NCBI GenBank assembly: GCA_033439255.1
Contig: CM065889.1
Coordinates: forward strand, 1,178,001 to 1,242,000
DNA: 64,000 nt
DNA from: Hericium rajendrae
Lineage: Eukaryota > Basidiomycota > Agaricomycetes > Russulales > Hericiaceae
Reading direction: 5' to 3'
The notes under the pieces are model-generated. The model worked only from the letters and a program-made list of their open reading frames with translations. It had not been told where the DNA came from and did no database searches. A program made the position numbers and the translations under genes. The number at the start of each line of letters is the position of its first letter. Position 1 is the stretch's first letter. This document shows, piece by piece, positions 24,145 to 36,500 of this stretch.

Positions 24145-24587
24145 ATCAATCTGTTATCTTCTCTCTCAGCCGTAGGTCGGGAGCACTGCATACCATGTTA
24201 GAAATATTGTAATACTTCTTGCACGGATGTTTGTTTGTGTTTTGATTGAAGGCTCATAAAAAACATCCTTTGGGCTTGTCGCATTTACTTTGTACTGTTG
24301 TTGTCTTTGTAGTGCAGAATATCTCAGCATACAATCTTAGATGTCTTTTGGCCGAGATCTGTCCTTTGGTAAAATGTGAATAACTTGAGTGCCACAAAAC
24401 AAAACTATTTCAAAATTTCTGTCATCTTTTCTTATACTCTGCTACTCTATGCAGGTGACTTTTGAGGTATATTTATAAAGGATATGTTGTGGGATTTGAT
24501 GAACATTGGCTGGATACTGAAAACACAGACTTTGTTTGACTTTTTACATGTATCTTTCAAATAGCACTGGAACTCAAAATTTTGATA

Positions 24588-25428
24588 CATCAGAAAAATG
24601 TAAAATCTACATAGCTTAGTATTATATTATATGATCTCTTACAATGCTATGTGGTCTATATAGTTCTCTCCTTATCTATATAGAGCTATGATAGCTGTCA
24701 TAGTTTTTATAGTAGTAGATACAAGGTATATAGCAGTATGTAGTCTTGATAAATAGCTATGATTGTTACAGTAGCATGCAAAAATATTGTAGGATCTCAT
24801 AGATCCTGCATGGTGCTTGAAGTTTTTTTATTTGGATGAGATCTTATATATAATAGTGGTAGATATGACTTGTACATACAGAATTAAAAAAAAAACAGAT
24901 ATACTATAAAATCTAGAGGAGTGGTGTCTGATAATGAGATAATGGACACAATCATATGATTGATGTATTTGACACATCTCACATTCAGCTATCAAGCAAC
25001 AATTTTTCACTTGAACCACATCTTTCATAGTCCACAAGTCAATTTTCTATCTTCTCACATATACTCTAGTATCATAACCAAGTATGTATCAATCACACTT
25101 TGTCATATTGTTAATTTTTATCATGAGGGCATTGCATGATCACATATCAGAAACTTTAACAATTTTCTGATGAGTCTGACAGTTTTTAACTCTATTTGCA
25201 GCTACTGCAGAGTCTGATCTATCTGAAGCCACTTTTTAAATGATTATATCTGATTAAGCTTATATATTTGAAAGTTAATACCTATTGTTAGATATACATC
25301 TGATAAATGTACAGGTATTATATAGCTTTATAAGTCCTACATAGATTTTCTAGGCCCATAGCAACATCTATTTCTATCAGTCCTACATAGCTACAGTGAG
25401 ATGCTATATAGTGCTATGTAACCTAAGT
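24588..25428. mobile_element. Remnant arms of the CATCAG/TATAGCT element family
   Basis: CATCAGAAAAATGTAAAATC starts a left-type arm at about 24,588-24,800, near-identical in word order to 9,339-9,560. A right-type arm in reverse orientation begins CATCTGATAAATGTACAGG at about 25,297 and runs to 25,425, matching the reverse complement of 12,171-12,040. The DNA between them has no GC-rich domain or promoter, so this is two fragments or an internally deleted copy. Confidence 0.6.
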
Positions 25429-25429
25429 G

Positions 25430-25833
25430 TCAAGACTCGGTCGTAGACAGCAGAGAACCATCCAAGTCACCAGCAATGATGAGAGCGAGAGAGCAGAGAG
25501 TGACTAGCAGCACAGTGACCTGTATTGGAGGTACAGTATGGTACAGATGAAATGGACAATCTAGGGAAATAGGTGAGCGACAGGAAGCCTATAAGTACTG
25601 GGACGATAATGGAAAAAGAACAATGGACACCATAACAGGTCGAACAATAGAGTGAGAACAATGGTGGCCAAAAGGAGAACAATGGGAGGGAGAACAATAG
25701 GATGTCCCAAAGGGGAACAAGGGCATGGGTGAAGGATAGCCCCAGGTCATGTGAGGAAGTGAACATGTGATGGGGCTGCTGGAGCACATGATTGATGCGA
25801 TGCCTTGATGGCAGAGAAGAAGGCAGAGAGAAA
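25430..25833. repeat. GAACAATGG-word region
   Basis: Degenerate GAACAAT(A/G)GG words occur at about 25,616, 25,640, 25,655, 25,676 and 25,690 in a purine-rich stretch. No gene is supported here, although frames stay open on the minus strand. Confidence 0.35.
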
Positions 25834-26060
25834 TTATGATTCCTTAGAATCGTTTACTCTAACCTGCTTTTCAACTCAAAAAAGATGACACCCAGCCAAT
25901 GTAATGCCTTTTATTACGATTCCTTAGAATCATTTACTCTAACCCGCTTTTCAACTCAAAAAAGATGACACCCAGCCAATGTAATGCCTTTTATGGTAAT
26001 AATTTCTCACACCTAAAATATAAAGATAAGGTTGTAGGTTCGATTCCACCATCTGTCATT
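25834..26060 (+). mobile_element. SINE-like element with tRNA-type B box and 80-bp duplication
   Basis: GATTCCTTAGAATCGTTTAC starts an 80-bp unit present twice in tandem (from 25,838 and 25,918). It is followed by a tRNA-like segment containing GTTGTAGGTTCGATTCC (about 26,031-26,048), a good polymerase III B box. The same start motif recurs at 62,387 upstream of another tRNA-like head, which supports a common family. The A box is not clear. Confidence 0.5.
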
Positions 26061-26525
26061 TGTTTTTGCTTTTCTTACTGAGCACGATACAGCTTTCAGT
26101 CATGCTTGATTATTTATAACCAAAGCTTGTAGAGAGATGTGTGCATCTGTATCAGTCATGATTGTAGACTATTGATAGGTAGTTCATGATGAGCGACTCT
26201 TTCTGTATGCTTCTTGCTTTTAGGCACATTGGATGAGATATCCTCGGCCTTCAAGTTAGGGCTTAGCTCGTATGACTAGTCAACTGACTTTTTACATTTA
26301 CACTCAGTCTCAAGTTTTTCTTGCATGATGATTTGTATGCCATGGCCTTCTTGCACTCTAGATAGCATCTATTAAAATGATATAGAGAATATTACAATAA
26401 ATTTAGAGAACTAACTATATCGTGGATCTCTGCCCTCTTGTACTTTGCCTTAGTGAAAAATAAAAGAGAAGTCAATAAACTCTGCTATTGTGCCATACAA
26501 TCATTTCTACTGTAGAGTAATGCCA

Positions 26526-29500
26526 CTACTTGTGACGAGTCTTCTTGGATGGCTGACTTGAATTCTCATCTGCCTCCTCATCTATACCCTTCCTCTTTTC
26601 CACCTCCTCTACTATCTTATCAGCACCAATAGTCTTCCACACCTTTATATTTTCTGCAAAGTGAGTCTCTATCCAGGGAGGACTCTGATAGCCATCAGGC
26701 TTCTTCCACACCGATTGTGATCCATCTCCAACATAGGGCTGCAGGCTTTCAGGAAGGTCCGCATTGGCATCAAGCCACCATCTGTTCATTTGGTCTTGCA
26801 TCCTCAGTTTCTTGGTCCAGAAGGTCTCCAAGTCAGAGCAGAGAGAGGAAAATAATGAAGAAGAGGACATCTTGAGATCAACAGCCTCTAGGAGATCTGA
26901 CCTCTTTTCAATCTGCTCCCTATAATAGATCCAAGCCTGAGCCACCTTTTGCTGCTTTCAGTAAAGAATGCCAAGGGATTGGGTGAATTCTCATGACAGC
27001 CTTCACTGAGATAATGCATGATCATCTTTGTAAGAGCAAGTCCATTGATAGATCTGTGGGCTTGAATTGTAGCATCAGGTCGAGGTATATTGTTCTTGAC
27101 AACTGATAAGCTTGAAGCAAAGATGACAGCATGTGCAGCTGCTAAAAAGATGTGCATCCCTTGAACAGTTTTGATATTGGGATACTCAGCTACAATATAC
27201 TTAGAGAGGATAATACAAATCAAATTGTAAGATAGAACTCACCACAAGGAGAGGGATGGTCCAACAGATGAGCCCACCAAGCCATGAAGTCAGCTAGTAT
27301 AGGACGAACAGATGGATGAGAGGTGTTGTTGTGAATTGTTCCCACCATTTGAGAATGAATTTGTCCTAAGAAGCTACGATCCAAGCATGACTGGGCATAG
27401 AAGTGACGCCCATAGACAAGGGTTGCCTCAACTCCATACACCCAGTGGGGAGTACAAGCACGCTGATATCTATAATAATGTCAGAAGTGAGAATTGAAAG
27501 TCACAAAGCAAATTATTTTTACTTACAAAGTTTGACCTGGCTGAAGAAGAATACCCTCCACATAATACTTATCCAGATCAAGATCAGAAAAGTTCTCAAT
27601 GTCCAGATAGGTGTTCAAGTTGCCAATATTGTCTTTGCTTGAATCTTTGGGTGTTAGCAAAATCCAGAGCTTGGTGCCAACTAGTGGCTTTGAAGCTGTA
27701 GCTAAGCCATCTGTGTCTTCATGAAAATCTGATATGGATCCCTTGGTTGCTGCAGTGGCCCAGGATAGATCTGTTGTTGGCCTATTATGATTCTTAGGTC
27801 GGAGGATAGCTTCAAAGTGTCGCAGCACAAGTTCATGAGTAGCTAAAGCACTTGATATCTCCAAGTCAATATGATAAATAAGCACACATAAATTTATAAT
27901 CATACCTGAAGTTGGGCATTTCTGCCAAAGGTTCTGGACAAGGATTATCCAATCCATTTAAGACCTTGCCATCATACTGGACATGCAAATCTTCTGCAAG
28001 CAGTTCTGGATCCATGCCTGCTTGAAGAATATCACGACGTGTGCCTTTCCTCAGCTGTGCCTGTGCTTTTTGTCCAGATCTATGAGCCATGTCTGTCATA
28101 TAAGCATTTGTTAGTACCTGTCCTATGATATAAGTATGATCTTACCCTGAATCTCAATGATCTGATCCAGATCACCCAATCTTTCCATAGATTCCTCATT
28201 CCAACCCCATCTTCTAGAACTAGGCTGACCATGTACCAAGATATGCCTGTAAGAGAAGATATCTTGAATGATAGAGGTGTCTAGCTCTGCAAAACTATCA
28301 CAGGACGTGACATAGACTGCAGAACCAGTATTTCTGTCAGAATGTTCATGTTGCTTGGCAGATTCTTGACACATGCGTGGCTTTCCATTAGGCTGCAAGC
28401 TAGATTCAAGAGCTGTTTTTAACTTGTTGCCTAACTTGATCTGAAAGTCATCCTATTAAATGATATGTATCAGAATCTCAGTGCAAATATATATATACTG
28501 ATCTCTCACCTCATCCTCCATGATAACAGGTTTGTAGGAAATATGAACTATATCATTACTCTTTGCACAATATGCAGGAAGCATGATAGGCTCAGAATGC
28601 AGCTGATCAAAATTAGACAAGTTAGTCATAGAAATCTTCACATAAATTTAGCATTTTTACCTTAGCAGGTTTGTTATCCAATGCAGGTATTTCCTAAAAC
28701 AAGATTAGTTCTTTATATGCATCCAAAGATATTGATATGAGAAGCTTACTGATGGTATAGCCAGCTGAAAGGGTAGTGTGTTCATCTTAGTTTTGAGTTC
28801 CTCAATGGCCTCCCTACGTGCACCAGTACCTTCCTTTCTGCCTTCCATATTTCTGATAAACCTGTTAGGGTCTACCTCAGCTTGGATTTCTTGCTGTCTC
28901 TTCTTTTCCTTCTCTTCTTTTTCTCTCTTCTCCTTCTCCTTCTCTTCTTTCTCTCTCTTCTCTTTTTCCTTCTTCTCCTTCTCCCTCTTCTCCTTCTCCC
29001 TCTTCTCCTTTTCCTTTTTCTCCTCCTTCTTCTCCTTCTCCTTTTCTTTCTTTTCCTTCTCCTTCTTTTCCTTCTCCTTTCTCTCTTTTTCTTTTTTCTG
29101 CTTCTGCTTCTGCTGCTCCTCATCTTCCTCATCTTCAGACTCTATGTAAACTGGTTTTTTCACCTCTTTCTTCCGCCTTAATGACTTTTTTGTTTTAGCT
29201 AAAATATATTCATATTAGATTATAGATTATCAAGCCAAGAATCAATTGATTTTTTTTACTTACCTTGATCAATGCTACTTTCATCATCCTCATCCTCATC
29301 CTCATCCTCTTCATCACCTGCACACATTTGAATTGATTGATTAGATTAAATATATAACAAATAATGACTTACTTGATTTGCTTTGCCAACTTTCCACAAG
29401 GTCTCGCACAATTGTATTTGGATTTACCTTGCTAGGGTTAAGTCCAGCTACAATTGCTGCCACAGTCTGTTGGTGATCTTCTGACAAACTCTGAACCAAT

Positions 29501-31312
29501 TGTTGAGTTTCTGCATTGAGAACAACATTTATTTCCAATTGATCTTCATCTTGATCATTAGATGCAGCATTATCAGACTGCTCTTCTGCTCGTCCTAAAA
29601 ATATATTAGTAAAAACCAATTTACAAGTGATGTTCAAAATTCCTACCATATCCAGGCTCTTGGAACCAGCTACTCTCATCAGCCACCTCTGCCTTCTGAG
29701 AAAAATGGACTTTCCAAAAGGAAAGAAGTTGAGGTACATGCATGCTAGCAGGTGCACCCCGTGCAATAGCAAACAGAGTGATCCATATCATCCGTTCAAA
29801 CTTGATCAGATTTGGTGCTCGCTGAACATTGCCTAAAAGAATGAAGACCTAGAACATATGCATATAAAATTGTTAACAGATAAAATGATATAGATATATT
29901 AAACATACCTGTAGATATACAGCACGACTGAAAGCATCTGTATACAATGATCGTCCCAAGAATAGCACAATTGGAGAGAGTGATAGGCAAAGGAGAATAG
30001 GTGATAGAAATTTAGGACGTCTGAGAGTTTCTATTTTTGCAATGTCTTCATCCGATAAGTTTGCATCTCTATAGCAAGATCACGGTCAGAACAAATAATA
30101 AATTAAGCATAAATACTATGACTCACATAAAAAGCTCTTTCCAAAATGTATCCTCATCTGTGATAAATATAGCTGTCTGAAGTAAGATTATTAATTTGTC
30201 AAGACATACAACATTTGAGCTTTATTACCTTCATCATGGCTTGTAGACCAGCAGCTGCCGCTTCAAAGTGCTGAATTATAGAAAAAACTAGATTGTCTTT
30301 GTCTTTCTTCACCACACCCCACACAAGTGCACTTGTGATCTTGGCCGCAGCTTCATCATCCCAGGTTGTAGAAGTCCAGTAGCTTTCAAGCACTTTACTA
30401 GGTGTAAGAATGATACTGTCACTTGATGTAGTGGCCTCTGTCCCTAAAAGGAGCAATTGGTCCGGGTCTTTATGAAATGCATGGTATGCCTTCTCCATAA
30501 TACTAGGCCATGACTTCAGATCTTCCACAACCTTGGATATATCAGATCACTGAGTAAAGAATGAAAAAGTAACCACATACCCCTTTGAGAATACCTGCCT
30601 TCTGCACAAGCTGCTTATATGCACTAACTTGAGGCAGATGTAATTGCTTGTGGCCTCGAGCAGGTGACAGATCATAAATCTTGCAGATGACATCTACAAT
30701 CTGATAGCGAGCAATGATGTTGGTAATCAGAGGAAGATGATTGGAACCAATATTAAGAACGGCATGAAAAATAGCTTAGCGGTCCTGCTCATTGTTTAGA
30801 TTTTGACCGCCTTCGACCAGGAGCTTCCACAGGTTTCCTTTCTGAGGAGGAGGCAAATCATAGAACTGTTCCTTTCCCCAGTCATCCATATGAGTCAGAA
30901 ATTTCTAGAATATATTTAATACACAACATCGGAACTCGAATAAAGAGTACAACATTACCTCATACACGTCCAACAACTTGTCTTCGACAACCTGATCTGC
31001 CAGAACTAAAGCCTTCAAGTCCTCTTTGGTTGGAGGATTGACATGCCTCTGCTGCAAGAGGGTCTTGAGTGTGAAGATGGTCAAGATATCACCATTGAAC
31101 CAAGGCAATGCTTGGAGCAACTTTGCTTCTTGTCTGAAATCCACATTCTCAGCTTGTGCCTTATTTACAGTCTCTGAGACCAGTGGAGGTTTGGTTTTAG
31201 CAAACTCTTTGGCTGGTATCCAGCTGACAAAGCATCAGTAAAATCAGATAGCAGATCAAGAATGAGTTTAGGGGTCATACCTGAAATCTGGCTGTGCTGA
31301 CTTGGAAGCCAT
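26526..31312 (-). pseudogene. JmjC-domain protein gene with nonsense and frameshift lesions
   Basis: A gene of ten or more exons starts ATGGCTTCCAAG at 31,312 and ends at 26,526. Early exons (31312-31281, 31223-30959, 30904-30581, 30531-30229) encode a helical N-terminal region; later exons add an acidic segment, a long Lys/Glu-rich coiled stretch (29,130-28,870) and a JmjC-like double-stranded beta-helix. The metal motif is visible as SDFHEDTDG (27,735-27,710; H-x-D), then GTKLWILLTP, then EGILLQPGQTL and TPHWV with the distal His (27,440-27,420). The family uses Fe(II) and 2-oxoglutarate, typically for protein demethylation or hydroxylation in chromatin; substrate unknown here. Lesions: in-frame TAA at 30,778-30,776 and a one-base shift at an A run near 26,947. 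It lies divergent from the TET/JBP gene. Confidence 0.7.
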
Positions 31313-31482
31313 GATTGTGAAGATTAGATGAGGTCTACAGAAGGTTAGATGCACCATTAACATAGGACAAGAGAGAGTAGAAGCTTACCTTGTCTGTAGC
31401 AGAGATGACAGCAGAGAGCAAGAGAGGTGTGGCAGCAATAAGGCCGGGTGGCTGAAAGCCAACATGATCACATGACATCTTT

Positions 31483-31530
31483 GATCATGTGCGACAGCGA
31501 GCCCGACCGTCCTCGCTGTCGCACGTGATC
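31483..31530. repeat. Hairpin B1 with GCGACAGCGAG stem
   Basis: GATCATGTGCGACAGCGAG pairs with CTCGCTGTCGCACGTGATC across a 10-nt loop CCCGACCGTC. A related hairpin with the same core lies at 52,078-52,123. Confidence 0.8.
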
Positions 31531-31629
31531 CCTCAGAATTGCGAAAAAAAAAAGAAACAAATTTTATTTAAAGTGTCTAATATACAATACGATAACTGTG
31601 CTACGTAGTTTATAATTAGATTGAAACGT

Positions 31630-32440
31630 ACAGACTCGAAATCGAGACCAAACGGTCACGATTTCGAGCTGCACGACGTGTGGGGCATACCCACACCAGC
31701 ATCAGAAGTCTGACCCAAAATCACGACCAAATGGTCGCAATTTTGGGCCAGCACGACGTGTGGGTACTACCCACACGCCCTGGATGCAAACCCTCTCGTA
31801 CAGGGCTAGAAACGTCACCGAACGGTGACGTTTCCAGTCCTGCACCATGCAGAACAAGTCCGGGTCGTATGGACCCAAAATGGCGGCAAACGGCCGCAAT
31901 TTTGGGTCCATATGACGTGTAGGTGCTACCCACATGCCCCGGACACAAAGCAACTCGTACAGGACTAGAAACGTCACTGAACGGTGACGTTTCTATCCCT
32001 GTACCATGGAGAACAAGTCCGGGTCGTACGGACCCAAAATCGCGACCAAACGGTCGCGATTTAGGGTCTGTACGACGTGTGGGTGTTACCCACACGTCCC
32101 GGACATGAACCTGTTGCACAGGGCTAGAAATGTCACCGAACAGTGACGTTTCTGGCCCTGCACGGCATGCGGGAGCTACCCGCACCGTGCACAAGAAGTC
32201 CGGGTCGTACAGACCCAAAAACGCGACCAAACGGTCGCGATTTAGGGCCTGTATGACGTGTGGGTGCTACCCACACGCCCTGGACATGAAACGTGTCGTG
32301 CACAGCCAGAAACGTCACCAAAAGGTGACGTTTCTGGCCCTGCACGGCATGCGGGAGCTACCCGCACCGTGCAGAACCTGACCCGGGTCATACAGATGCA
32401 GAAACGTCGCCGTTTGGCGACGTTTCTGCATCTGTATGAT
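31630..32440. repeat. Tandem array of hairpins between divergent JmjC and TET/JBP genes
   Basis: Units of about 160-180 bp each contain three palindromes: H1 (CGCGACCAAACGGTCGCG core inside ACCCAAAA...TTTTGGGT), H2 (GTGTGGGTGCTACCCACAC) and H3 (GAAACGTCACCGAACGGTGA plus CGTTTC). H1 occurs near 31,650, 31,725, 31,888, 32,045 and 32,225; H3 near 31,810, 31,970, 32,128, 32,312 and 32,402. A fourth palindrome, TGCGGGAGCTACCCGCA, appears near 32,170 and 32,350. Arms drift together in several units, suggesting the pairing itself is maintained. Open frames across it follow from composition, not coding. It could be a cruciform or protein-binding array or the body of a mobile element. Confidence 0.8.
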
Positions 32441-32479
32441 GTGGAAGGTCTACGCACCTTACGCAGCTGGCAAAACGCC

Positions 32480-33060
32480 AGCTGCAACTGTCCTGGGCAG
32501 TGCTCGAAGCCCCGGGGCCGGAAGTGAGGCCGTTGGGCCGGAACAGAGCGCGGTCGAGCCATTCGCGAGGTCGTTGGACCTCAATCAGGCCGTTGGGCCC
32601 GGCGCGCGAGCCCCGGGGGGCAATGGATGAGGTCGGAGGGAGGGGGGAGGGATGGGATTCAAACGAGCAACAACTCGCTCGAAACGAGCAAGTTGGTGCT
32701 CATCATTAGTAAATAGATTGAAATGAGAAGTTTTATTACTTACCGGAGTGCTCCGCAAACCCTCCCGACGTTCCACCAAGCCCCAACTCTGCGAGAAGAA
32801 CGAGTACTTACCAGAGAAAGAGCAAGAGAGAGGACTTGCGCTGGAAATCACGATCGGGCCTTACATAATCCGCAGCACGGGCGAAATGACGTACTGCCGT
32901 CCCCCTGGTGATGTCATGGGACGGGAGTACGTCATTTCGCCCGTGCTGCGGACGCTGCGGGCGCTTAGCGGGCGCTTGCTGCTAGGCTCCTTACTTCTTC
33001 CCGTCATCTCGACAACAGTGCTCAAATCTCGTCTTCTTCGTGGTTTTCTTTAGCGGTGAG
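32480..33060. promoter_or_regulatory. Bidirectional hairpin-intron-leader module between JmjC and TET/JBP genes
   Basis: A GC-rich stretch leads to a hairpin (32,664-32,701; GAGCAACAACTCGCTCG arm). The minus strand then shows a 45-nt intron (32,743-32,699, donor GTAAGT, branch TACTAAT) like those of element copies 1-3. On the plus side a leader runs to a donor at GCG/GTGAGT (33,056). Further small leader exons follow, including CATTTTTAGTGCTTTTTTCT ending at donor GTAAGT near 33,530, resembling the ATTTTCGCTTTTT micro-exons of the elements. It therefore probably starts the JmjC transcript leftwards and the TET/JBP transcript rightwards. No TATA box is seen here. Confidence 0.5.
32870..32951. 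repeat. Palindromic MITE-like element A1
   Basis: Arms of about 34 bp (CCGCAGCACGGGCGAAATGA... and its complement) flank a spacer TGGTGATGTCATGGGA. A second copy at 51,669-51,760 shares arms and spacer but in the opposite orientation. Here it sits inside the putative divergent promoter. Confidence 0.8.
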
Positions 33061-33593
33061 TCTAATTATTCTTATAATCTTTGTATAGATGTATAAAATG
33101 GCTAAAATAAATCATAACACCTACTATCTTTAGCAATCCGAGTGTGGATTGTCAATTCACCGGCATTTTGAGTACTTTTGGTATACTGTCGGAGCTGAGT
33201 GCTTCCTTTTAGCTGTTTATCTTGATAGTAAGCTATATTTTCCTTATATCATATGTATATGTATATGCTAATGTTATTATAGACAGAGGTCTCAATAGCA
33301 AAGAGTCGACCCCTAACATTGGTGGCATCTTTGGAGCTTTTTGTGGGGTTTGAGCAGTTCGGTCAGTTCGGTACGCGGTAGGTACTTCTTTTTAAGTGAT
33401 TCTTTTTGGAGTGAATCTAATTGGTCTATCCATATGGGCCTAAAGCTAAAGATAGAGCAATAAATAGCTACTTTTCAACAACAACAATAAAAATATTTCA
33501 ATTTGACATTTTTAGTGCTTTTTTCTATAGTAAGTCAACTTCTCTCATATTGTTTGCAAGTACTAGGATTGATATAAATTATAATAAATATAG

Positions 33594-36500
33594 TTATGAC
33601 TTCTCAAACTCTACCACATGATCTAAAATCATTACAATTACATGGTCGAGATTCTGAACTTCCTCCTATTGGCATACGGCCAGATCATCCTCTGCATGCA
33701 AAGAACTTTTTGAATAGCGACGATCCTTTGTACAATACATTCAAGGATGGTACAACATATGTGTGCATAGTGGATACAAGTTCAGCAGGCAAGCAGAAAA
33801 ATGCGGAGTATGCAGCTCGGGTTGGAGTACCTCGGGGTACCTTGAGAGAGATGAAAGACAAATTTGGTGAGTATTTTGCTCACATTTTTATACAGCTACT
33901 AATAGAAATAATATTTGTCAGGCTTGATTCAGTTGAATTCTGGTGACATGGTGTTTGTACGATCGCAACAAGATGGAGATGTGACAGGCAAGAAGGATCT
34001 TTTTCAGGGAACCATGATAGCAGGGTATGTTGTTTAAACTTTTTAGCTTGGTATCACTATACTAATTCAAGAACTTTATGTGATAGAAAATTTTTCTCTT
34101 CAGAAAAAATGGAGCATTTGCAACAGGCATTGGAAAATGCTCTTGGAGAAGAGGAGGAGAGTACAGCATCAATGCCTATTTGAGATTCAGATTCTAAAAC
34201 ATTAATGGGTGGTACTGCTTTTGAGCGTACTGGTATCTTGCCAGACAAATCCGGTAGAACATATCAGATTGGACCAACCCATCAAAAGCCACCACATCTT
34301 TTTGCGCCTTCAAAAAATGGCAAGTTAGAGAAAGGTGGAGAGTTGACAGATGCACAGAAGATGTCTAAAGAACTATTGGATGTAGGTTTATAAGATCTTT
34401 CTGATATCAATTTGGCTAAAGCTGTATAGGCAACTACTGGCTTGTTTTCAGAGGGCTATAAATGCTTGCCAGGCATACAAAATTATGTTCAGTCTTTTGC
34501 AGACTTGCATCCTTTTCCCAAAATTGGATCGTCAGACAATTTTATGACCCAGGCCATGCAAGTAAATATCTCAAATGCCACTACTTCTGAAGCAGGTTAG
34601 TAAAATTAAAATGAATATAACAAAGATTCAAAACTAATATCTACATAGATGTGGATCTTGCATCTATCCTTGGTCATTATGGTGGCAAACATAAAGATGG
34701 ATATGATGCCCTTGGAGCTTTTACTGCTATGGTTTCTCATTCCAAGTATCCTAAAAATGGATACGATCCTGGTCGCTTTCACTTGCTAGAGCTTGGTGTT
34801 TTCATCGTGCTAGAGGATACTTTGGCTTGTTATTTTTCAGGCTTGCTTATGCATGGTGGTACTTCTCCAAAGGCTCCTTTAGGAACATCAACATCGGCCT
34901 TGAAGACTACAGTTCGCCTCAATGCTATTGGTTATCCAAATGATATCTTGTATGATATGAAAGGCATCTTACCTTTGTGCGCTTGGTCCTCAAAATCATC
35001 AAAGGAAGGCTTTTTACCTTTAGGTCCTGAGGTTAGATATTAGTGAGTTCTACTTGTAATATTAAAGCTATATATATTGATTTATCTTTGTAAATGTAGT
35101 CCAGAGGATAGAAGTGACACTACAGATAATCCCGTCAATGCTGGCAAGGGTAGCTGGGCTAGAGATGGACACATCATCATGCAGCCTGACTCCTTACTTG
35201 ATTTTATTGTACGACATCTTCTGTTGTTGTGTATTTTCATATGTGCACAGATCTGGCCCAAGCTTCAAGTTTGTTGTTCTTACTTGATTATTTTGTTGAT
35301 TATTGATATTTCACTCTATAGGTTCAAATTGATGTTGACAAGTTTGTCTCTGCTTTTAGCATCAAATCAGCAGATTCAAATTCATCTCATCAATATGTTG
35401 CAAAAACTTGGGCTCTAGCACCTGGTCAAGTTGCAGTGCATATCGATAACATTGATACTATTCCTATCACTGTGGTTCCATCTGCTACAAATGGCCAAGA
35501 AGTGGTAGAAGATCCAAGACATCCTGTCCTGAAAAGATGGAAAGAATGGTTAATTCAAAACTACAATCTTATGCTCAGCAATCACAAGTCTTTCCCAAAG
35601 CTATTCATTGATCCAGATAATCCATTAGAGTTTCAGGTGTTAGGTGGTAGTTATTTGGGAGGTGTGTTTACATTTTTTTGATATAAAAGAGATTCAACTA
35701 AATTATCTTTTATATAGGAAAGACAAAGGCCTATACAAGATCTAAGCCAGGTAGTAATTAACTTATGGTGTATTAGCTAAGACTAATTGCTCAACATTTT
35801 ATCTTTGTAATAGCAAAACTACGCAAACCTAAGCACTTTTCTGTTGGCAGTTTGAAAACACGTTCCAACATAAACAAGAAAATATGATCGGTAGCAGATG
35901 CACTTATTTCTCCATATAAGCAAAAAAATCAGACAAAGGAAAGAAAAGGACCAGAGAAGATGACAATGAAGAAGGAATACGAAGAAGCAAGAGATTGTGC
36001 CATAGGGTGAATTATGCATGTTAGTTTTTAACAATTACATATAACATAATTATTACATACTGAGCATAGTATGAGATCAGATGAAGACCAAGATGAAGAT
36101 GAAGAAATGAGAGATGCTTCAGATGAAGATCAGTGGCAAGATGAAGATGAACAACATGATGATGAAGAACAGGAAAATGAAGATGAACAAGAAGAGGAGA
36201 ACAGTGCTGATCAAGTACAAAAAAGCCTTGCAAATGTGGAGAAGACCCTATCTTGGAGCCAAGAGTGCTTTAAAGATATGCTTTCCTCAAAAGAATCTGA
36301 TGATAGAGATGGTATTCCACTTTCTTCTATTTTACGATGGAAAGGTATGGAGAATTTTTTTTTAGTTAACAATATGAGTCTAACATCAAGAGCAGAATAC
36401 TTTTCAGTAGAATCACTCAAAAATGACTTGGAAGCACTCTCTACTCATAGGAACTCCATTCCTGCATCCTCCTCTAGTTATGTTGTGGGGCCATCTACAC

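Noticed and set aside
28778-29149. Plus-strand Ser/Phe-rich membrane-like protein
   Set aside because: It is the reverse complement of the Lys/Glu-rich coiled segment of the JmjC gene, which has splice context; composition artefact.
31680-32381. Several open frames across the hairpin array
   Set aside because: They arise from tandem palindromic units; both strands and several frames are open with repeated peptides, so no gene is called.
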